Shown: positions 16,823 through 25,615, numbered from the stretch's first letter. The stretch is 64,000 nt of DNA from Nocardia jiangxiensis NBRC 101359 (GCF_000308615.1 NZ_BAGB01000164.1:1-64000); one strand, 5' to 3'. Notes: a model not told the origin generated them from the sequence alone. Numbers and translations are program-made.

Positions 16823-18039
16823 CCACGCAGGAAAGCGATGGCACCGAGCTCTTCGATGTCGGCGGCTATCGGCTCGCCCGGCCGTTCCGAGTACGCCGGC
16901 TCGGCCACATCGGCCTCAACTGCACCCTGATCGATGAGAGCCTGCACTGCTACCGGGATCTACTCGGCCTGCGCATATCCGATCGCATCGATTTCTCGCA
17001 GCGGATCCCGAATCCCGAGATCATCGACGGACTCGGCGATCCGGGCGGATACTTCATGCGCCACGGCACCGACCACCACAGCTTCGTGTTGTTCAACCGG
17101 CGGGTGCGTGAGGCCGTCGATCAACATCGCGTCTTCCCGCCGGAAGTGACGGTCAACCAGATCTCCTGGCAGGTCGGCTCACTGCGCGAGGTCGCCCAGG
17201 GCGAGAGCTGGCTGCGCGGCGGCGGCTGCCAGATCCAGCGCTCCGGGCGCGATATGCCCGGCTCCAACTGGCACACCTACTTCTACGATCCGGACGGTCA
17301 CACCAACGAGCTGTTCTACGGCATGGAACAGATCGGCTGGACCGCGGTCAGCAAGCCGCTGGACTTCTACAAGTACGGCGCCCGCACCACCGCCACGCTG
17401 CCGCAGATCTCCGAGACCGAGGAGGTCGACACTGCGATCGGCAACGGCGTCGATCTCAATTCCGGGATGCGGGACGTGAACCGGACGACCGAGCGCTTCG
17501 ATGTGGGCGGCGTGCTACTGTCCCGGCCGTTCAAAATCGTCCGGATCGGCCCGCTGCGGCTGTTCGTCAACGATGTCGACGCCGCCCAGGATTTCTATCG
17601 GGACATACTCGGCCTGCGGGTCACCACGCAGATCGATTACCAGGGCCTGCGGTGTGTATTCCTGCGGGCGAACACCGAGCACCACTGCATCGCACTGTAT
17701 CCGATCGAGTTGCGCGAGCGGTTGCGGCTGAGCCCGCACAGCACCACGTTCTCCGTCGGCATGCAGATCGGTACCTATCGCCAATTACATGACGCCAGAA
17801 CGTACCTGCGCGATCACGGCCTGGCGGAGGTGAAGCTGCCGCCGGAATTGTTCCCCGGCATGCCGCGCGCCTTCCGCGTGCGCGATCCCGACGGGCATCT
17901 GATCGAGTTCTACGACAGCATGAGCCAGGTGTTCGACGCCGCGCCGCATTTCGACAGCCTCGCCGACGAGTGGCCGGAAACCGTGGACGACGATGGGATC
18001 GCGCTGTTCGGCGAGCCCTTCTTCGGCCCTCTCGAATGA
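16819..18039 (+). CDS. Two-domain VOC protein, extradiol dioxygenase-like
   Basis: 406 residues made of two vicinal-oxygen-chelate domains. In domain 1 (about 20-190) the type I extradiol triad is complete: His30 (GHIGLNC), His86/87 (DHHSFVLF) and Glu164 (HTNELFYG). In domain 2 (about 225-390) the first His is replaced by Pro245 (IGPLRLF) while His288/289 and Glu363 remain. It should act on a catechol-like ring or an enol intermediate using Fe(II) or Mn(II). ATGA-coupled to the FAH gene. A paralogue of nearly the same length is at 42030-43244. Confidence 0.88.
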   Translation: MTTQESDGTELFDVGGYRLARPFRVRRLGHIGLNCTLIDESLHCYRDLLGLRISDRIDFSQRIPNPEIIDGLGDPGGYFMRHGTDHHSFVLFNRRVREAVDQHRVFPPEVTVNQISWQVGSLREVAQGESWLRGGGCQIQRSGRDMPGSNWHTYFYDPDGHTNELFYGMEQIGWTAVSKPLDFYKYGARTTATLPQISETEEVDTAIGNGVDLNSGMRDVNRTTERFDVGGVLLSRPFKIVRIGPLRLFVNDVDAAQDFYRDILGLRVTTQIDYQGLRCVFLRANTEHHCIALYPIELRERLRLSPHSTTFSVGMQIGTYRQLHDARTYLRDHGLAEVKLPPELFPGMPRAFRVRDPDGHLIEFYDSMSQVFDAAPHFDSLADEWPETVDDDGIALFGEPFFGPLE

Positions 18040-18140
18040 GCGCCACGACGCGCCGTCGGCATCCCCGGGCAGGCAACGACATCAGGCACGGAACCTCCAA
18101 GATCGCTGAAAAGCATTGCACGGGAAGATAGGTCAACCAC

Positions 18141-19133
18141 ATGCACGCAGTCGTCATCGATAGTTTCGGGTCACCGGAGGTGCTGCAATACCGTGAGGTA
18201 CCCGCCCCCCGGCCCGGCCCCGGCGAGGCCGCGATCGCGGTCCGGGCCGTCTCGGTCAACCGGTCGCTCGATATCGGGGTTCGTGCCGGGAAGGGGCGGC
18301 GAGCACAGCTGCCCATGGTGCTGGGCGTGGATCCGACAGGCACCGTCGACGAGGTCGGCGCAGGCGTGGATCCCGGACTGCTCGGCCGGCGGGTGGCGGT
18401 CCGGTCGCCTTTGCCGGGTCGCGCCCATCTGGGGGTCGACCGCTGGGGCGGCTACGCCGATCGCGTTGTCGTTCCCGCTGCGGCACTCGCCGATATCCCT
18501 GCGGGACTGGACTTTCCGGAAGCGACAGTCATCTTCCGCCACTACCCCACCGCCTTTCATCTGCTGGACACCATGGCCGACGTGCAGCCGGGCGAGCGAG
18601 TGCTGGTGATGGGTGCGACCGGTGCGCTCGGCTCGGCCGGTATCGAGGCTTCCCGGCTGCTCGGCGGGCGGGTGATCGCCTGCGTCGGAAGCGAATCCAA
18701 GGCCGAGGTGGCACGCTCGCTGGGCGCCGAGCATACGGTGAATTACCGCACCCAGGACCTGCGCGACGCGGTCATGGAGCTGACCGAGGGTGCGGGGGTG
18801 AACGTCGTCTTCGAGAACATCTCCGATCCGGACCTGTGGCCGAAGGCGTTCGCGAGCCTGGCCCGCGAGGGCCGCCTGGTCACCGCGGGCGCACACGCCG
18901 GTCCGATCGTCCCGCTGGACGTGCGTGCGCTCTATCGCAACCGCCTGCGAATTCTCGGCGGCGCGGGGTCGGACCCGCGCAGCTGGGAGCGCACCACCGC
19001 GGCCGCCACCAAGGGCGAGCTGCACCCACTCATCGCCGAGATACTCCCGCTATCGCAGGCGCGGCGCGCCCATGAGCTCGTAGAGAAGGGCGATCTGATC
19101 GGCAAGGTGATCCTGCGGCCCGCGGGTCAGTAA
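18141..19133 (+). CDS. Zinc-free MDR/quinone oxidoreductase-like protein
   Basis: 330 residues of the medium-chain dehydrogenase/reductase superfamily, QOR-like. The N-terminal GroES-like domain has VLGVDPTGTVDEVG but no structural-zinc cysteine cluster. The Rossmann motif is VMGATGALGSAG, and GSESKAEVARSLGAEHTVNY is typical. Probably NADPH-dependent reduction of an alpha,beta-unsaturated or quinone-like intermediate. It starts 101 bases after the VOC gene and may share its transcript. A very long inverted repeat follows. Confidence 0.9.
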   Translation: MHAVVIDSFGSPEVLQYREVPAPRPGPGEAAIAVRAVSVNRSLDIGVRAGKGRRAQLPMVLGVDPTGTVDEVGAGVDPGLLGRRVAVRSPLPGRAHLGVDRWGGYADRVVVPAAALADIPAGLDFPEATVIFRHYPTAFHLLDTMADVQPGERVLVMGATGALGSAGIEASRLLGGRVIACVGSESKAEVARSLGAEHTVNYRTQDLRDAVMELTEGAGVNVVFENISDPDLWPKAFASLAREGRLVTAGAHAGPIVPLDVRALYRNRLRILGGAGSDPRSWERTTAAATKGELHPLIAEILPLSQARRAHELVEKGDLIGKVILRPAGQ

Positions 19134-19166
19134 CTTCGCAGCTGCGACCGACTCACTCGACGATCA

Positions 19167-19227
19167 GAAGACCGGAGATGATGGTGATATCGCAAAGGGG
19201 TCGATATCACCATCATCTCCGGTCTTC
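19167..19227. terminator. 26-bp perfect inverted repeat between convergent genes
   Basis: Arms 19167-19192 and 19202-19227 are perfectly complementary around a 9-base loop. It lies between the MDR gene (plus) and the HicB-like gene (minus) and should act as a bidirectional terminator. There is no T-run, and the arms are much longer than usual. Confidence 0.65.
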
Positions 19228-19265
19228 CGCTGGGTGACTTCAACTTTCGGCCGCATCGCCTACTG

Positions 19266-19583
19266 TCAGCTGGGAATTGCTGCGATACCGTCGTTTTCGA
19301 CAGCGCGCATAATGCCGCGCAGCGGCTGTCCACTCAGCCCGGATACCCCCGCGGCGAGCGGCGGACGCGGTATCGGCGACTGCTCACCTCGAGCGTGGGC
19401 CGCCACGATGAGGCGGATGCGCTGCTGCTCCAGCAGATCCATCGCCTCGGCAGCGGACCGCGCCTCCGCGGCGCAGCCGGGCAGTTCGGGATACTCCGCG
19501 CGCCGCCACCAGCTGCCGTCGGAACGCTGCACGGAATAGACCACCGCTACGTACGGAACAGCAAGGAGCTCAATGAGATCCAT
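19266..19583 (-). CDS. HicB-like domain protein
   Basis: 105 residues (start ATG 19583, or 19589). The fold signature is HicB-like: VPYVAVVYSVQRSDGSWW, AEYPELPGCAAEARSAAEA, and a terminal GEQSPIPRPP. No DNA-binding helix-turn-helix or ribbon follows and no HicA-like toxin is adjacent, so a toxin-antitoxin role is unlikely. It is the last gene after the Rieske oxygenase and ferredoxin, with an 84-base gap. An accessory or regulatory role in the operon is possible; function unknown. Confidence 0.7.
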   Translation of the reverse strand: MDLIELLAVPYVAVVYSVQRSDGSWWRRAEYPELPGCAAEARSAAEAMDLLEQQRIRLIVAAHARGEQSPIPRPPLAAGVSGLSGQPLRGIMRAVENDGIAAIPS

Positions 19584-19667
19584 GATCATCTCCCTTCGAA
19601 TACCACTACGCCGTACTTCCGGTCCGCGCCGCGCGGGCCAGAAGAACGGCGAGTGAAGGTCTTCCAG

Positions 19668-19859
19668 TCATTCCTCGATGCGGACCGCTTCCACCGGGCA
19701 CCAGCGCACCGCATTCTCGATCCCGGGGCGCAGTTCCTCGGGCGGGTTCTCCAGCTTCAGCCGGACCACTGCGTCCTCACCCACCTCGAAGACCTCGGGG
19801 GCAGCGCCCTCGCACTGGGCGTGGCCCTGGCACAGGCCACGATCGGTGATCACCTTCAT
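19668..19859 (-). CDS. [3Fe-4S]-type ferredoxin
   Basis: 63 residues with Cys10 and Cys16 (CQGHAQC) and Cys54 before Pro (WCPVEAV), the three-cysteine pattern of small actinobacterial [3Fe-4S] ferredoxins that serve P450s and some Rieske oxygenases. It starts 18 bases after the Rieske oxygenase stop with AAGGAG-type spacing, so it is very probably its electron donor. No ferredoxin reductase is in this operon; 1651-2610 is a candidate supplier only if it can reduce a free ferredoxin. Confidence 0.93.
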   Translation of the reverse strand: MKVITDRGLCQGHAQCEGAAPEVFEVGEDAVVRLKLENPPEELRPGIENAVRWCPVEAVRIEE

Positions 19860-19877
19860 CTCGTCGAACTCCTTTCT

Positions 19878-21191
19878 CTACGAAGGCTGGTAATGCCGCT
19901 GCGCGGCCTGACGGCTCTCGGCCGTCGCGTCGACCCACGACACGTCCCGGGGCAGGATGGCGCTCGCCGAACGCACGCGCTGGGACGCCGGGTCCAGGCC
20001 GGACGGCGCGACGGTGGCATCCTCGGCCAGGGCGCGGGCCTCGGCCAGCAGCCGCTTGCGCGCGGCGATGACCGCCGCGTCCGAGCTGCCCAGGTGTTCC
20101 TTGGTGCGGTCCACGACGCGGCCCATGCTCTCCTGCATCGCCACGTCCTGGATGGCGATGCCGCGAATTCCGGTGAACGACACCGTCTTCTGCAGGGTGC
20201 GATCGATGAGGTAGTCGTTGTCGGAGTTGCGGGTCGGCAGGTACGAGCCGTCCGCCAGCACCTGCGCGTGCACGCTGCCACCGTGGCGGTAGTGGTCGGT
20301 CTGCTCCTTGGTCAACGCCTTGTCGGGGTTGTAGGTGATGCTGAACGCCCAGCAGTTCTCGTCGTCGATCGGTACCCATGCGTGCGCGGTGATCGGCCCG
20401 TCACCATCGCGCGCGACCAGGTTGTACCAGGGCATCAGCCACTGGGTGATGCGCCAGTAATACTGCCCGTCGACGGCGTTGCGGCGAGCGCCGATCAGCA
20501 TCCCGTAATCGGTGGGCTCGACGAAGAACTTCGGCGAACCGTCGTCGGTCAGATGGTCGCGGGTGCTGTCCTTGGCGTGCGTCCAGTCCGGATTCCACAG
20601 CCGGGCATCCGAATGCAGGAAAGACACATGACTCGAGTCGATGCCGCCCTCCATCGCCTGCGCGAAGTTGCTGCGCTGCAATCGCTTCGACAGGTAGCGA
20701 TGAGTTTCTGGGATCACCGCCCATTCCAGGTCGGGCAGCGCGGGAATGTCCCGGCTCGGACCCAGATAGATCCAGATCATGTCCCCGCGTTCGGCCACCG
20801 GATAGGACCGGATCCGGATGTGCTCCTTGAACTTGCTCGTGGCCGGCTCGTTGGGCATATCGATGCAGCGGCCGTCGATGCCGTATTTCCACCCGTGATA
20901 GACGCAGCGCAGCCCGCACTGCCCGTCGCGGGATTCCTCGCTTTCGTTGCGGCCGTAATACAGTGACGCCTGTCGGTGTGCGCAGTGCTCCTCGAGCGCC
21001 CCGAGACGCCCGTCGGCGGTGCGGAACACCACCAGCGACTCCCCCATCAGCGTCAGGCGCACCGGCGCGCACTGCGGCTCGGCGACCTCCTCGCTCAGCA
21101 GCGCCGGAACCCAGTACCGGCGCAGCAGCTGCCCCATCGGTGTACCGGATCCGGTCCTGGTCAGCAGTTCGTTGTTCTCCACGCTCAGCAT
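19878..21191 (-). CDS. Rieske non-haem iron oxygenase, phthalate 4,5-dioxygenase-like
   Basis: 437 residues, oxygenase alpha chain without a beta partner. The Rieske [2Fe-2S] ligands are Cys70-x-His72 and Cys96-x2-His99 (CVYHGWKY). The mononuclear iron site is in GGIDSSHVSFLH, with Asp185, His188 and His193. The start MLSVENNELLTRTG and MGQLLRRYWVPALLS are typical of the phthalate/vanillate-type group. It would hydroxylate or O-demethylate an aromatic carboxylate. The operon also encodes LigB-like and LigJ-like enzymes, so its product is probably a protocatechuate- or gallate-like diol. Confidence 0.93.
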   Translation of the reverse strand: MLSVENNELLTRTGSGTPMGQLLRRYWVPALLSEEVAEPQCAPVRLTLMGESLVVFRTADGRLGALEEHCAHRQASLYYGRNESEESRDGQCGLRCVYHGWKYGIDGRCIDMPNEPATSKFKEHIRIRSYPVAERGDMIWIYLGPSRDIPALPDLEWAVIPETHRYLSKRLQRSNFAQAMEGGIDSSHVSFLHSDARLWNPDWTHAKDSTRDHLTDDGSPKFFVEPTDYGMLIGARRNAVDGQYYWRITQWLMPWYNLVARDGDGPITAHAWVPIDDENCWAFSITYNPDKALTKEQTDHYRHGGSVHAQVLADGSYLPTRNSDNDYLIDRTLQKTVSFTGIRGIAIQDVAMQESMGRVVDRTKEHLGSSDAAVIAARKRLLAEARALAEDATVAPSGLDPASQRVRSASAILPRDVSWVDATAESRQAAQRHYQPS

Positions 21192-21226
21192 CGCGTACCT
21201 CCTGCGAATGGTGTTGTCGCGCTCAT

Positions 21227-22246
21227 CTACCCGGCGATCTTGGCGAGGGCGGGAATCACCTTCGCGGGGTTGGCGTGGAAGATCGCCCGCTTGTCCTGCG
21301 CGCTGAGGAAGTCGAAGCCGTCGATCACCGGCACCAGATCGTCGCTGGTGCGGCCGGTCTCCGGACGGACAGCATTGCCCGAGCCCGGCGCCTCGGTGCC
21401 GAACACCAACTGCGGGACACCGCGCTGTTTGATCGCGGCCTCCAGGAACGGCAGGTCATAGCCGCAGGTGTCGTAGAACAGGTTCTCGCTCAGGTCCTTC
21501 TGCGCGATGTGGTGATCGGTCGGGATGAACCGGTCCAGCGCGCCGCCGCAGTGGCAGATGATGATCTTCAGTTCGGGAAACCGCTCGAAAACGTCACTGT
21601 GCGAGAGGAATTGACCCGCCAGGTACTGTTCGGTGATGAAGCCCAGCTGGTAGTTGTGTGGCACCACCGCGAAGCGCGGATCCAGCGAGTTGGTGCCGTG
21701 CACGATCAGTGGAATGCCGAGCTCCTGGGCCTGGGCATACAGCGGATACCAGTACGGCTCGTGCATACCCGGGGTCATGCGCCGCCCGCCCGGATCCGGA
21801 CTGACATAGGCAGCGACGAAACCGTATTCGCCGACGCACCGGTTCAATTCGTTCAAGCAGTTCGACAGGTCCGGCGCCTCACTGAGCTGCGGCAGCTGCG
21901 CGGCCCCGAGGAAACGGTCGGGAAAGAACCGGACCTGCTGGTGAATGGTGTCGTTGACGAACCGCGCCCACGCCGGGGCCAGGTGCGGCTGCATCCAGCC
22001 CAGATGCATGAACGGACGGGGCCCGATGACCTGCGCGTCGATGGTGCGCTCGTCGAGGTACTGGACGTGTTTACGTGCCGCGGCGTGGAACTCCTCCGTC
22101 GTCACGCCCGCGGGCCCAGGACCCGACGTGCCGATGGGGCTGGCAATCGGGGTATTCGTGGCGAGCATGCGAACCAGGTGGTAATTGGCCGCCTGCGGCG
22201 TGGACACGTGGCCGTGCACATCGAGCACGGGCAGGTTGTCGTACAT
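21227..22246 (-). CDS. Amidohydrolase-2 family protein, LigJ/ACMSD-like
   Basis: 339 residues, TIM-barrel metal hydrolase. Ligand motifs are DVHGHVS (HxH), LIVHGTNS, ICHCGG, and FGTEAPGSG, where Glu stands at the place of the usual catalytic Asp. Relatives include 4-oxalomesaconate hydratase (LigJ), 5-carboxyvanillate decarboxylase and ACMSD. With LigB upstream and RraA-type aldolases nearby, a hydratase step after ring cleavage is the best guess; a decarboxylase is possible. It starts 24 bases after LigB. Confidence 0.9.
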   Translation of the reverse strand: MYDNLPVLDVHGHVSTPQAANYHLVRMLATNTPIASPIGTSGPGPAGVTTEEFHAAARKHVQYLDERTIDAQVIGPRPFMHLGWMQPHLAPAWARFVNDTIHQQVRFFPDRFLGAAQLPQLSEAPDLSNCLNELNRCVGEYGFVAAYVSPDPGGRRMTPGMHEPYWYPLYAQAQELGIPLIVHGTNSLDPRFAVVPHNYQLGFITEQYLAGQFLSHSDVFERFPELKIIICHCGGALDRFIPTDHHIAQKDLSENLFYDTCGYDLPFLEAAIKQRGVPQLVFGTEAPGSGNAVRPETGRTSDDLVPVIDGFDFLSAQDKRAIFHANPAKVIPALAKIAG

Positions 22247-22270
22247 CGGTGAAAATCTTCCTTGTCTGTG

Positions 22271-23263
22271 TCATTCCCAGTAGACGAACGCCATGCCGGT
22301 GCCCGTCCCGGCCGGCGAGCGGTAGCCCGGCACGTAGTCGACGACGGTGGCGCACAGTTTCTCCAATGCACCCGCAGCGGTGATCCAGTTGAGGATTTCC
22401 GAGGTCCCGGAGCGCATGAAGGTGCGCGGTATGGCGCACAGCGGCTCGGAATCGCCGTCGACCAATGCGTTCAAAACCCGCCTGTCGAGCTTTTCGTCGA
22501 CGACGAAATGGCTCAGACCACCCGACGCGATGACCGCCACCCGCAGGTCCTCGGGCCAGGAAGCCACCGCCTGAGCCAAGACCTGCCCCAGGCGATAACA
22601 GCGTGCAGGGGACGGAACATTCGGCGGGATATAGGTATTGATGAATACGGGCACGATCGGCACGTCCGGTGGCAGCCCGAGCCGGTACCGCGGAAACGTG
22701 AAAGCATGCCCGAGCGAGGTGCCGGGCGCTTGTTTGGTCAATGCCAGCACATCGAACTCGGCCGCCACCAATTCCTCGACCAGATGCAGGCTCAGCGCCG
22801 CGCTGGTCGGATGGGGGGTCACCCCCTCACCGAACCGGGCCCAGTACGCCGCCCGGATGCCCTCGGCGACCAACGCGGCCTGCTCCGGGGGCGGTGCCTG
22901 ATCGACGAGTTGGTCACCGAGAAAGAACCCGAACACCGGAATTCCCTCGTCGCGGAACATCTCTCGCTGATCGTCGCCGACCACCAGCACGACGTCGACG
23001 CGCGCCGCAGCCAGCCGCCGGCCAAGCTCGGCCACCGCATCCTGGCCGCGACGGTGCTTGCTCTCCCATACCTCGGGCATCAGCTCGGCGGCGATATAGG
23101 GATCGGCCGCGGCGAGCAGCTCGGCGTAAGTGTGGAATGCGCCATCAGTGCCCAGCAGCTTCGATTGCTTCCGATCCCGCTCGGCGTGATCCTCCCACCA
23201 TTCGACACCAGAACTGAGTTGGGGCGAGTGGGAAGAACCAATGCCCACGACGATTTCGGCCAT
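22271..23263 (-). CDS. Class III extradiol dioxygenase, LigB family
   Basis: 330 residues from ATG 23263 (GTG 23278 is in frame but weaker). LigB-type motifs: GIGSSHSPQL with the iron His near the N-terminus, VVGDDQREMF, and ASGGLSHFVVDE in the C-terminal half. These enzymes open catechol-type rings at the 4,5 (or 2,3) bond with Fe(II). No small LigA-type subunit is encoded next to it. It is the first gene of the operon that continues with amidohydrolase, Rieske oxygenase, ferredoxin and HicB-like protein. Confidence 0.92.
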   Translation of the reverse strand: MAEIVVGIGSSHSPQLSSGVEWWEDHAERDRKQSKLLGTDGAFHTYAELLAAADPYIAAELMPEVWESKHRRGQDAVAELGRRLAAARVDVVLVVGDDQREMFRDEGIPVFGFFLGDQLVDQAPPPEQAALVAEGIRAAYWARFGEGVTPHPTSAALSLHLVEELVAAEFDVLALTKQAPGTSLGHAFTFPRYRLGLPPDVPIVPVFINTYIPPNVPSPARCYRLGQVLAQAVASWPEDLRVAVIASGGLSHFVVDEKLDRRVLNALVDGDSEPLCAIPRTFMRSGTSEILNWITAAGALEKLCATVVDYVPGYRSPAGTGTGMAFVYWE

Positions 23264-23354
23264 GCGCTCACACCTCACTTTCCAGTGATAGGTCGCCGAC
23301 TGCTGACTGCGACCTCACCTGCCGTCATGCAACCTCGCAGATCCTATAATCTAT

Positions 23355-23366
23355 AGTGCATTCAGT
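23355..23366. promoter_or_regulatory. Candidate FCD-GntR operator AGTGCATTCAGT
   Basis: Preceded by CTAT exactly as at 15829 (CTATAGTGCAT shared), 92 bases upstream of the LigB start. Confidence 0.55.
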
Positions 23367-23423
23367 AATGTAGGACGCGGCGGAACGCGCGACAAGAGAC
23401 TGCGGCGATCGGTCCGATGAATG

Positions 23424-23456
23424 AAAAAAGCGCGCCCGCCTTTCCGGCGGGCACGC
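23424..23456 (-). terminator. Rho-independent terminator after GntR
   Basis: 11-bp GC-rich stem (23430-23440 with 23446-23456, one mismatch), followed on the minus strand by six T. It ends the RraA/RraA/GntR transcript before the LigB promoter. Confidence 0.88.
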
Positions 23457-23481
23457 TCTGTTGCGTTGCGGGGCTGAGGTA

Positions 23482-24159
23482 TCAGCCGCCTTCGCGAATA
23501 CGCTGTAGTCCGGCGGTCAGGTGGGCGCGCATCAGGTCGGCTGCTCGGTCCGGGGCGCCCTCGATCACCGCCGCGACGATCGCGGCATGCTCATCGTGCC
23601 GCGGACCGCGCACGACGACGTCCCGGCCAGCGATCAGCCGGTAGCGATCGCTGATATCCCACAGGGAGTCCAGGATCTCGATCAGGGTGTCGTTGCCGCT
23701 GGCGGCGTAGATGGCCCGGTGCAGGCGGCGGTTGAGAGTCACCGCGCTGAGGGGATCGCCCTTGACCGGTCGCTCCTTGGACAGGGCCAGCATCTGCGCC
23801 CGCGCGGTTCCGTCGGCGTGCTCGGCCGCTGCGGCGGCGGCCAGCGGGTCCAGCGAAAGCCGTACCGCGTACACCTCTTCCAGGCGCTCCCGCGACACCG
23901 GCGCGACGATCGTGTCCCGGTGCGCGCGGCTGACCACCAAGCGCTCGGATTCCAACCGGCGCAACGCCTCTCGCACCGGCGTGGTGGACAGCCCCAGCCA
24001 CTTGGCCAGCGCCTCCTGATCGAGGGACGTCTCCGGCGCCAGCTCCCCCTCCTGAATCTTCTGCCGGATCTGCCGATACGCCAGGTCGGCCTTGGTCACC
24101 GGCTGAATGGTCACCGCACCGCCCAACGCGGTAGCACGGCCGAGGGCGCTCTCACTCAT
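23482..24159 (-). CDS. GntR-family regulator, FCD subgroup
   Basis: 225 residues. Winged helix LDQEALAKWLGLSTTPVREALRRLESE, then an FCD helical domain with LNRRLHRAIYAASGN and RHDEHAAIVAAVIEG. It begins 31 bases after the downstream RraA gene stop and is probably co-transcribed with both RraA genes. It is the nearest regulator to the CTATAGTGCAT sites at 23355 and 25616, and a competitor to the GntR at 14939 for that role. Confidence 0.92.
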   Translation of the reverse strand: MSESALGRATALGGAVTIQPVTKADLAYRQIRQKIQEGELAPETSLDQEALAKWLGLSTTPVREALRRLESERLVVSRAHRDTIVAPVSRERLEEVYAVRLSLDPLAAAAAAEHADGTARAQMLALSKERPVKGDPLSAVTLNRRLHRAIYAASGNDTLIEILDSLWDISDRYRLIAGRDVVVRGPRHDEHAAIVAAVIEGAPDRAADLMRAHLTAGLQRIREGG

Positions 24160-24190
24160 AGCCGATACTTTATAGCAGCCGGAGAATCAC

Positions 24191-24838
24191 TCACCGCGGC
24201 AAGCCGTACAGCTCCAGTGTGGTGGCTCCGGCAGTGAGCGCAGCGAGGATGCGGGTCTCCTCGTCCTGCCTGACCACCGAACGCTCGACCACCTCGGACA
24301 GCCGGTCGAAGGGCAGCACGACCACACCGTCGCCGTCACCCATCACGAAATCACCAGGGTGAACGACGATCTCGCCGAGGGTGAGCGGCTCGTCGACAGC
24401 GCCGACCCCATCTGCGTACTTGCTGGTACCACGGATGCAGAAGCCGCGTCCGAATACCGGAAAACCGATGTCGGTCAACCGATCCCGATCGCGCACGCAC
24501 CCGTCGATCACCAAACCCGCCAGCCCGCGGGCCCGAGCGGCGGTGGAGAGCACCTCGCCCCAGTATCCGGCCTCGTAGTGGTGCCCGGGTTCGACCACGA
24601 GCACATCGCCCGGCTCGGCGGCGTAGACCGCGCGGTGCAGCCACAGGTTGTCGCCCGGCGGCCCGGACACCGTGACCGCTCGCCCGGCCAGTATCAATCC
24701 CGTTGTCAGGCAGCGGATTCCGGAGGGTAACGCGCCCACCTTGCCGGCCGCCTCATGCAGGGTGGCGGCCCCGAGTGCGGCTGCACGGGCAATAAGATCG
24801 CCTTCCTCCGGCTGATCCTCGGTCCCTTCGGAGGTCAT
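24191..24838 (-). CDS. RraA-family protein (HMG/CHA aldolase-like)
   Basis: 215 residues from ATG 24838, which forms an ATGA overlap with the upstream RraA gene. Motifs: GAATLHEAAGKVGAL, PGDVLVVEPG, YWGEVLSTAARARGLAGLV, DGCVRDRDRL with the Arg-Asp pair, and GDGDGVVVLP. This matches LigK/ProA/GalC-type 4-carboxy-4-hydroxy-2-oxoadipate aldolases (class II, Mg or Mn) better than the RNase E inhibitor. The expected product is pyruvate plus oxaloacetate. Confidence 0.9.
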   Translation of the reverse strand: MTSEGTEDQPEEGDLIARAAALGAATLHEAAGKVGALPSGIRCLTTGLILAGRAVTVSGPPGDNLWLHRAVYAAEPGDVLVVEPGHHYEAGYWGEVLSTAARARGLAGLVIDGCVRDRDRLTDIGFPVFGRGFCIRGTSKYADGVGAVDEPLTLGEIVVHPGDFVMGDGDGVVVLPFDRLSEVVERSVVRQDEETRILAALTAGATTLELYGLPR

Positions 24839-25557
24839 GTCCACTCTCCCTCCGCCCCACGCTGCGAGCGACCGGCGGTCATCGATTCGTAATTCCCACC
24901 GAGGACGACGCCGACCCGCTCACCGATGGTCAGGCGCGCGACCATCTCCCGTTCCCGCTCCGCCAGCCGTTCCGCCTCGCCGATGATCTCCTCGACGCGT
25001 GCGCGCGGCAGCACCACCACCCCACTGCCGTCTGCGACGACGAAATCCCCCGCGGCCACGGTCACTCCGCCGATACACACCGGCTCCCCGGTCGACTCCT
25101 CGTACACCCGACGCCGTGCAGTGCGCGGCACGCCGCACCGGGCGAATACGGGAAATCCCAGCTCACGCGCCTCGTCCACGTCGCGGCACGCGCCGTCGAG
25201 CACGACCCCCGCCACACCCGCGCGATGCGCGGCCAGCGACAGCAGGCCACCCCAGCCGCCCATCTCGGTCCGGCCGGCATTGTCGACGACGATGACACTG
25301 CCCGGCTCGGAACGCTCGATGGCCCGGGCGCCCAGATGCACTCGCCGCTGCTCGGCATCAAACACCCCGGCCGCCAGTTTCACCGTGACCGCGGGCCCGG
25401 CCAGCCGGGCACCCGCCCACAAGGCGGCCGGTCCCGTTACCACACCGGGCAACTTCAGGATGTCGAGCGCGTCGGACAGAACGCAGGTGTCCAGCCTTGC
25501 GAGCCGCGCGGCGAGGTCGGCGGCGGAGGCCGCTGGTCGGGACGTCATCGGAAGCAA
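24835..25557 (-). CDS. RraA-family protein (HMG/CHA aldolase-like)
   Basis: 240 residues if TTG 25557 is used; GGAG lies five bases before it, while the ATG at 25548 has poor spacing. Motifs: TCVLSDALDILKLPG, PGSVIVVDNAGRTEMGG, GVVLDGACRDVDEARELG and ADGSGVVVLP. It differs enough from the neighbour at 24191 to suggest an obligate pair or different substrates rather than recent duplication. An AGTGCATAC site lies 60 bases upstream. Confidence 0.9.
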   Translation of the reverse strand: MLPMTSRPAASAADLAARLARLDTCVLSDALDILKLPGVVTGPAALWAGARLAGPAVTVKLAAGVFDAEQRRVHLGARAIERSEPGSVIVVDNAGRTEMGGWGGLLSLAAHRAGVAGVVLDGACRDVDEARELGFPVFARCGVPRTARRRVYEESTGEPVCIGGVTVAAGDFVVADGSGVVVLPRARVEEIIGEAERLAEREREMVARLTIGERVGVVLGGNYESMTAGRSQRGAEGEWT

Positions 25558-25615
25558 CCCATCTCCAGGGGATACGTGACATGAACGAGAGGCGGCCAGG
25601 CCATCGCAGCCGCCA

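Noticed and set aside
19266..19583. HicB-like protein as part of a toxin-antitoxin pair
   Set aside because: No HicA-like small basic protein lies on either side and no DNA-binding domain follows.
19395..20966. A 523-codon plus-strand frame opposite the Rieske oxygenase and ferredoxin
   Set aside because: Shadow of the minus-strand genes; its product is low-complexity and matches nothing recognisable.
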